From: Improbicoccus devescovinae
GTDB lineage: Bacteria > Bacillota > Clostridia > Oscillospirales > Acutalibacteraceae
Reading direction: 5' to 3'
Assembly (NCBI GenBank): GCA_036245095.1
Contig: BSWA01000001.1
Location: forward strand, 62,001-126,000
DNA: 64,000 nucleotides
Every line of letters begins with the position of its first letter. Positions within the stretch are counted from its first letter, which is position 1. The translations under genes were made by a program, and so were the position numbers. Of the stretch, positions 62,473-64,000 are shown piece after piece. Under the pieces are notes generated by a model that saw only the letters and a program-made list of their open reading frames with translations, was not told the origin of the DNA and made no database searches.

Positions 62473-64000
62473 ACCAACTATTTGTAAAGCTCTTGCGAAA
62501 ATTAATCAAAATAAAGAATTAAGTCGCAAATTTTCGGAGGCTAAAAGTTTAAAAGATATTATAAATATTATATTAAAATTAGATTCGACACTAACAGAAA
62601 ATGATGTAATTAAATATATCATGAAGAATATAACAAGTACATGCAAACCTAATGAGAAACGGCCAACTGTTGTCAAAAAAAAATGCAAGAAAATTATATC
62701 TGGGGTTGTTGCTGGATTGTTGTCAATTACTATGATAAATCAAGTTTTCGCCCCAGTACATACATCTTTGAATAATATATTCTCTCCTTCTGTGAGTGCC
62801 AAAAAAAAGCAAATAATTCTCAGCCATCCTTGGGAATGCCCAGAAATAATTAATTTTTTAAATACTTCTCTCTTCATTGATCCATCCGACGGGAAAACAA
62901 AACAGCGATCAGAAAGTAATCCGCTCTTTAAACTAGGGGAGGAGCAGATTGACCCATTAAACCTAGATAATGTCGCTCGAGTGTCAAAACAAGAAGCTAT
63001 TGACTTATATATTAGCGGCATTCTTAAGGCCAATTTCCCTAAGATTGCGCCAACTGACCGGCTACTAAAGCTCGCAGAAATATCTAAAGAAAATGATTTT
63101 AAAAAAAACTTATCATGGTTCGGTTATGCGCATCCATTAGTAATCAGAAACAACCATCCAAACCCTACAACTTTATATGATGAGTTCATGTCAGAACTTG
63201 GGCATAAACTAAAGGCATTAAAAGAAGAAAAAATGGCTCATGTATTTGAAGGTTTACGTATATTTGGGGTTGCTGCCGGAGTTCCAACTTTAGGGTTATT
63301 ATTATTTCCATTCATAAAAAACACATTAAAAGACATCGGAAGCGGTATAAAAACAGGGGCTACATATTTACATAGCAAATTAATATATAATAGAAAAAAA
63401 ATCGAGCAAGATCCTGAAAAAATGTACACAATGCTATCAGAGGCTTTCAAAGATCAACTTATCGGCCAAGAGCGAGCAGGTTCAGAAATTGCAAGAGCAA
63501 TAACAGGCTGGTTAAGCCAGAAAAAAGTAGACCCCAAAAAAGTTGGCTCATGTTTAATAACGCTTTTAGGAAACACAGGCATTGGGAAAACACATATATG
63601 CAAATTAATCTCTCAGCTGATTTTTGGCGAAGAGATGCAATCATGGCAATTTATTGTTTCCTCTAGCGTGAAGCTTCCTACAGGTAATGATTCGCTTATT
63701 CCTGCAGATCAGCTTTTAAACATTAATTCTGAACTTATACGGCAACTAAAACTGAACAATAATGTCGCGATTGTACTGGATGAAATAGACAAAATCGCAA
63801 AAAATGACCCGCAGAATACGGTGTTAGAGCGTCTGCGAGATGCGCGCGATAGTGGCAAATTAATGGTAAGAAACGGTGTCAATTATGAATCAATAGATGT
63901 TTCAAACACTATATTCCTATTAACATCAAACGAGTTACCCAAATGTTGGGGCCTACCTGATAGAGGTCCTAAGCCTAATCTCACAGCGCGCACTGATGTC
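62462..64000 (+). CDS. AAA+ ATPase membrane protein with Nif11-like N-terminus (3' end outside window)
   Basis: Open from ATG 62462 through the window edge, 513 codons seen. Residues about 5-58 resemble the Nif11-type helical domain (ICKALAKINQNKELSRKFSE, then AKSLKDIINII). Hydrophobic helices lie at about 78-98 (IISGVVAGLLSITMINQVFA) and 266-286 (IFGVAAGVPTLGLLLFPFI). An AAA+ domain follows: LIGQERAGSEIARAITGWL, Walker A GNTGIGKT (370-377), Walker B VAIVLDEID (435-443) and sensor-1 TIFLLTSNE, of ClpB/torsin-like type. The two helices keep both ends cytosolic, as ATP use requires. The start lies inside def, so translation is coupled. Function unknown. Confidence 0.8.
   Translation, partial: MDHEPTICKALAKINQNKELSRKFSEAKSLKDIINIILKLDSTLTENDVIKYIMKNITSTCKPNEKRPTVVKKKCKKIISGVVAGLLSITMINQVFAPVHTSLNNIFSPSVSAKKKQIILSHPWECPEIINFLNTSLFIDPSDGKTKQRSESNPLFKLGEEQIDPLNLDNVARVSKQEAIDLYISGILKANFPKIAPTDRLLKLAEISKENDFKKNLSWFGYAHPLVIRNNHPNPTTLYDEFMSELGHKLKALKEEKMAHVFEGLRIFGVAAGVPTLGLLLFPFIKNTLKDIGSGIKTGATYLHSKLIYNRKKIEQDPEKMYTMLSEAFKDQLIGQERAGSEIARAITGWLSQKKVDPKKVGSCLITLLGNTGIGKTHICKLISQLIFGEEMQSWQFIVSSSVKLPTGNDSLIPADQLLNINSELIRQLKLNNNVAIVLDEIDKIAKNDPQNTVLERLRDARDSGKLMVRNGVNYESIDVSNTIFLLTSNELPKCWGLPDRGPKPNLTARTDV

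Overview
This window looks like the chromosome of a reduced-genome, host-associated member of the Clostridia (Firmicutes). The background is very AT-rich and intergenic DNA is almost pure A/T. Housekeeping genes are of Firmicutes type (RNase J, RicT, DnaD, AddA, RnpM/YlxR). Two sporulation-family genes persist (SpoIIP, GerW/YtfJ). Several proteins are of a kind usually met in intracellular symbionts or pathogens: an OTU-like cysteine protease, MORN repeats, long linker-rich membrane proteins and a giant Ig-repeat adhesin. A clostridial endosymbiont of protists would fit, but that placement is inference from gene content only.

Layout. 1-2746: rpoB (minus, 3' end outside the window), divergent from a large membrane-anchored accessory protein (3223-5704) split by a C10 tract. 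5873-7408: MORN-repeat membrane protein. 7628-8303: six tRNA genes behind two tandem promoters. 8829-10844: RNase J. 10879-12120: secreted transglutaminase-like protein. 12.2-17.6 kb: accessory island with a signal-peptide remnant, a broken IS5-type transposase, a 131-bp tandem duplication, a decayed OTU-like paralog and the intact OTU-like gene, followed by a 118-bp MITE. 17.9-21.1 kb: tRNA-Pro, dnaD-ricT-holB, tRNA-Ala and a small zinc-ribbon gene. 21.2-27.6 kb: ABC ATPase and a 1843-residue surface protein. 27.7-29.0 kb: one complete IS (27695-28593) and one decayed transposase. 29.0-40.5 kb (minus): pyrC, hisS, a small membrane protein, gpsA, a solitary 5S rRNA, addA, murC, two membrane proteins, spoIIP. 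40.5-42.0 kb: a repeat-bearing gene scrambled by an internal duplication. 42.2-47.8 kb: tyrosine phosphatase, lepA-lgt, recA-prs. 48.0-53.4 kb (minus): prfA-ispE-ruvC-serS-gerW plus a membrane-anchored alpha/beta-hydrolase-like protein. 53.5-64 kb: an orphan protein, rnpM-infB, an HD hydrolase, tRNA-Pro, tRNA-Ala, an 806-residue orphan, def, and a def-overlapping AAA+ membrane protein that runs off the end.

Two themes stand out. First, at least three proteins (3223, 15197 and the gene at 47991-49085) share one plan: an N-terminal signal-like segment, a polar stretch, a second hydrophobic helix, then a distinct C-terminal domain. The AAA+ protein has a related plan. Many accessory genes have their own near-consensus sigma-A promoter. 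Second, gene expression has unusual features: tandem duplicated promoters at three loci, homopolymer tracts at reading-frame junctions (C10, A11, T7, and A8 in two transposases), an A16 tract inside an open frame, and an addA gene with no AUG, GUG or UUG available but a good ribosome-binding site six bases before an AUA. Homopolymer observations could partly be assembly error and are marked so.
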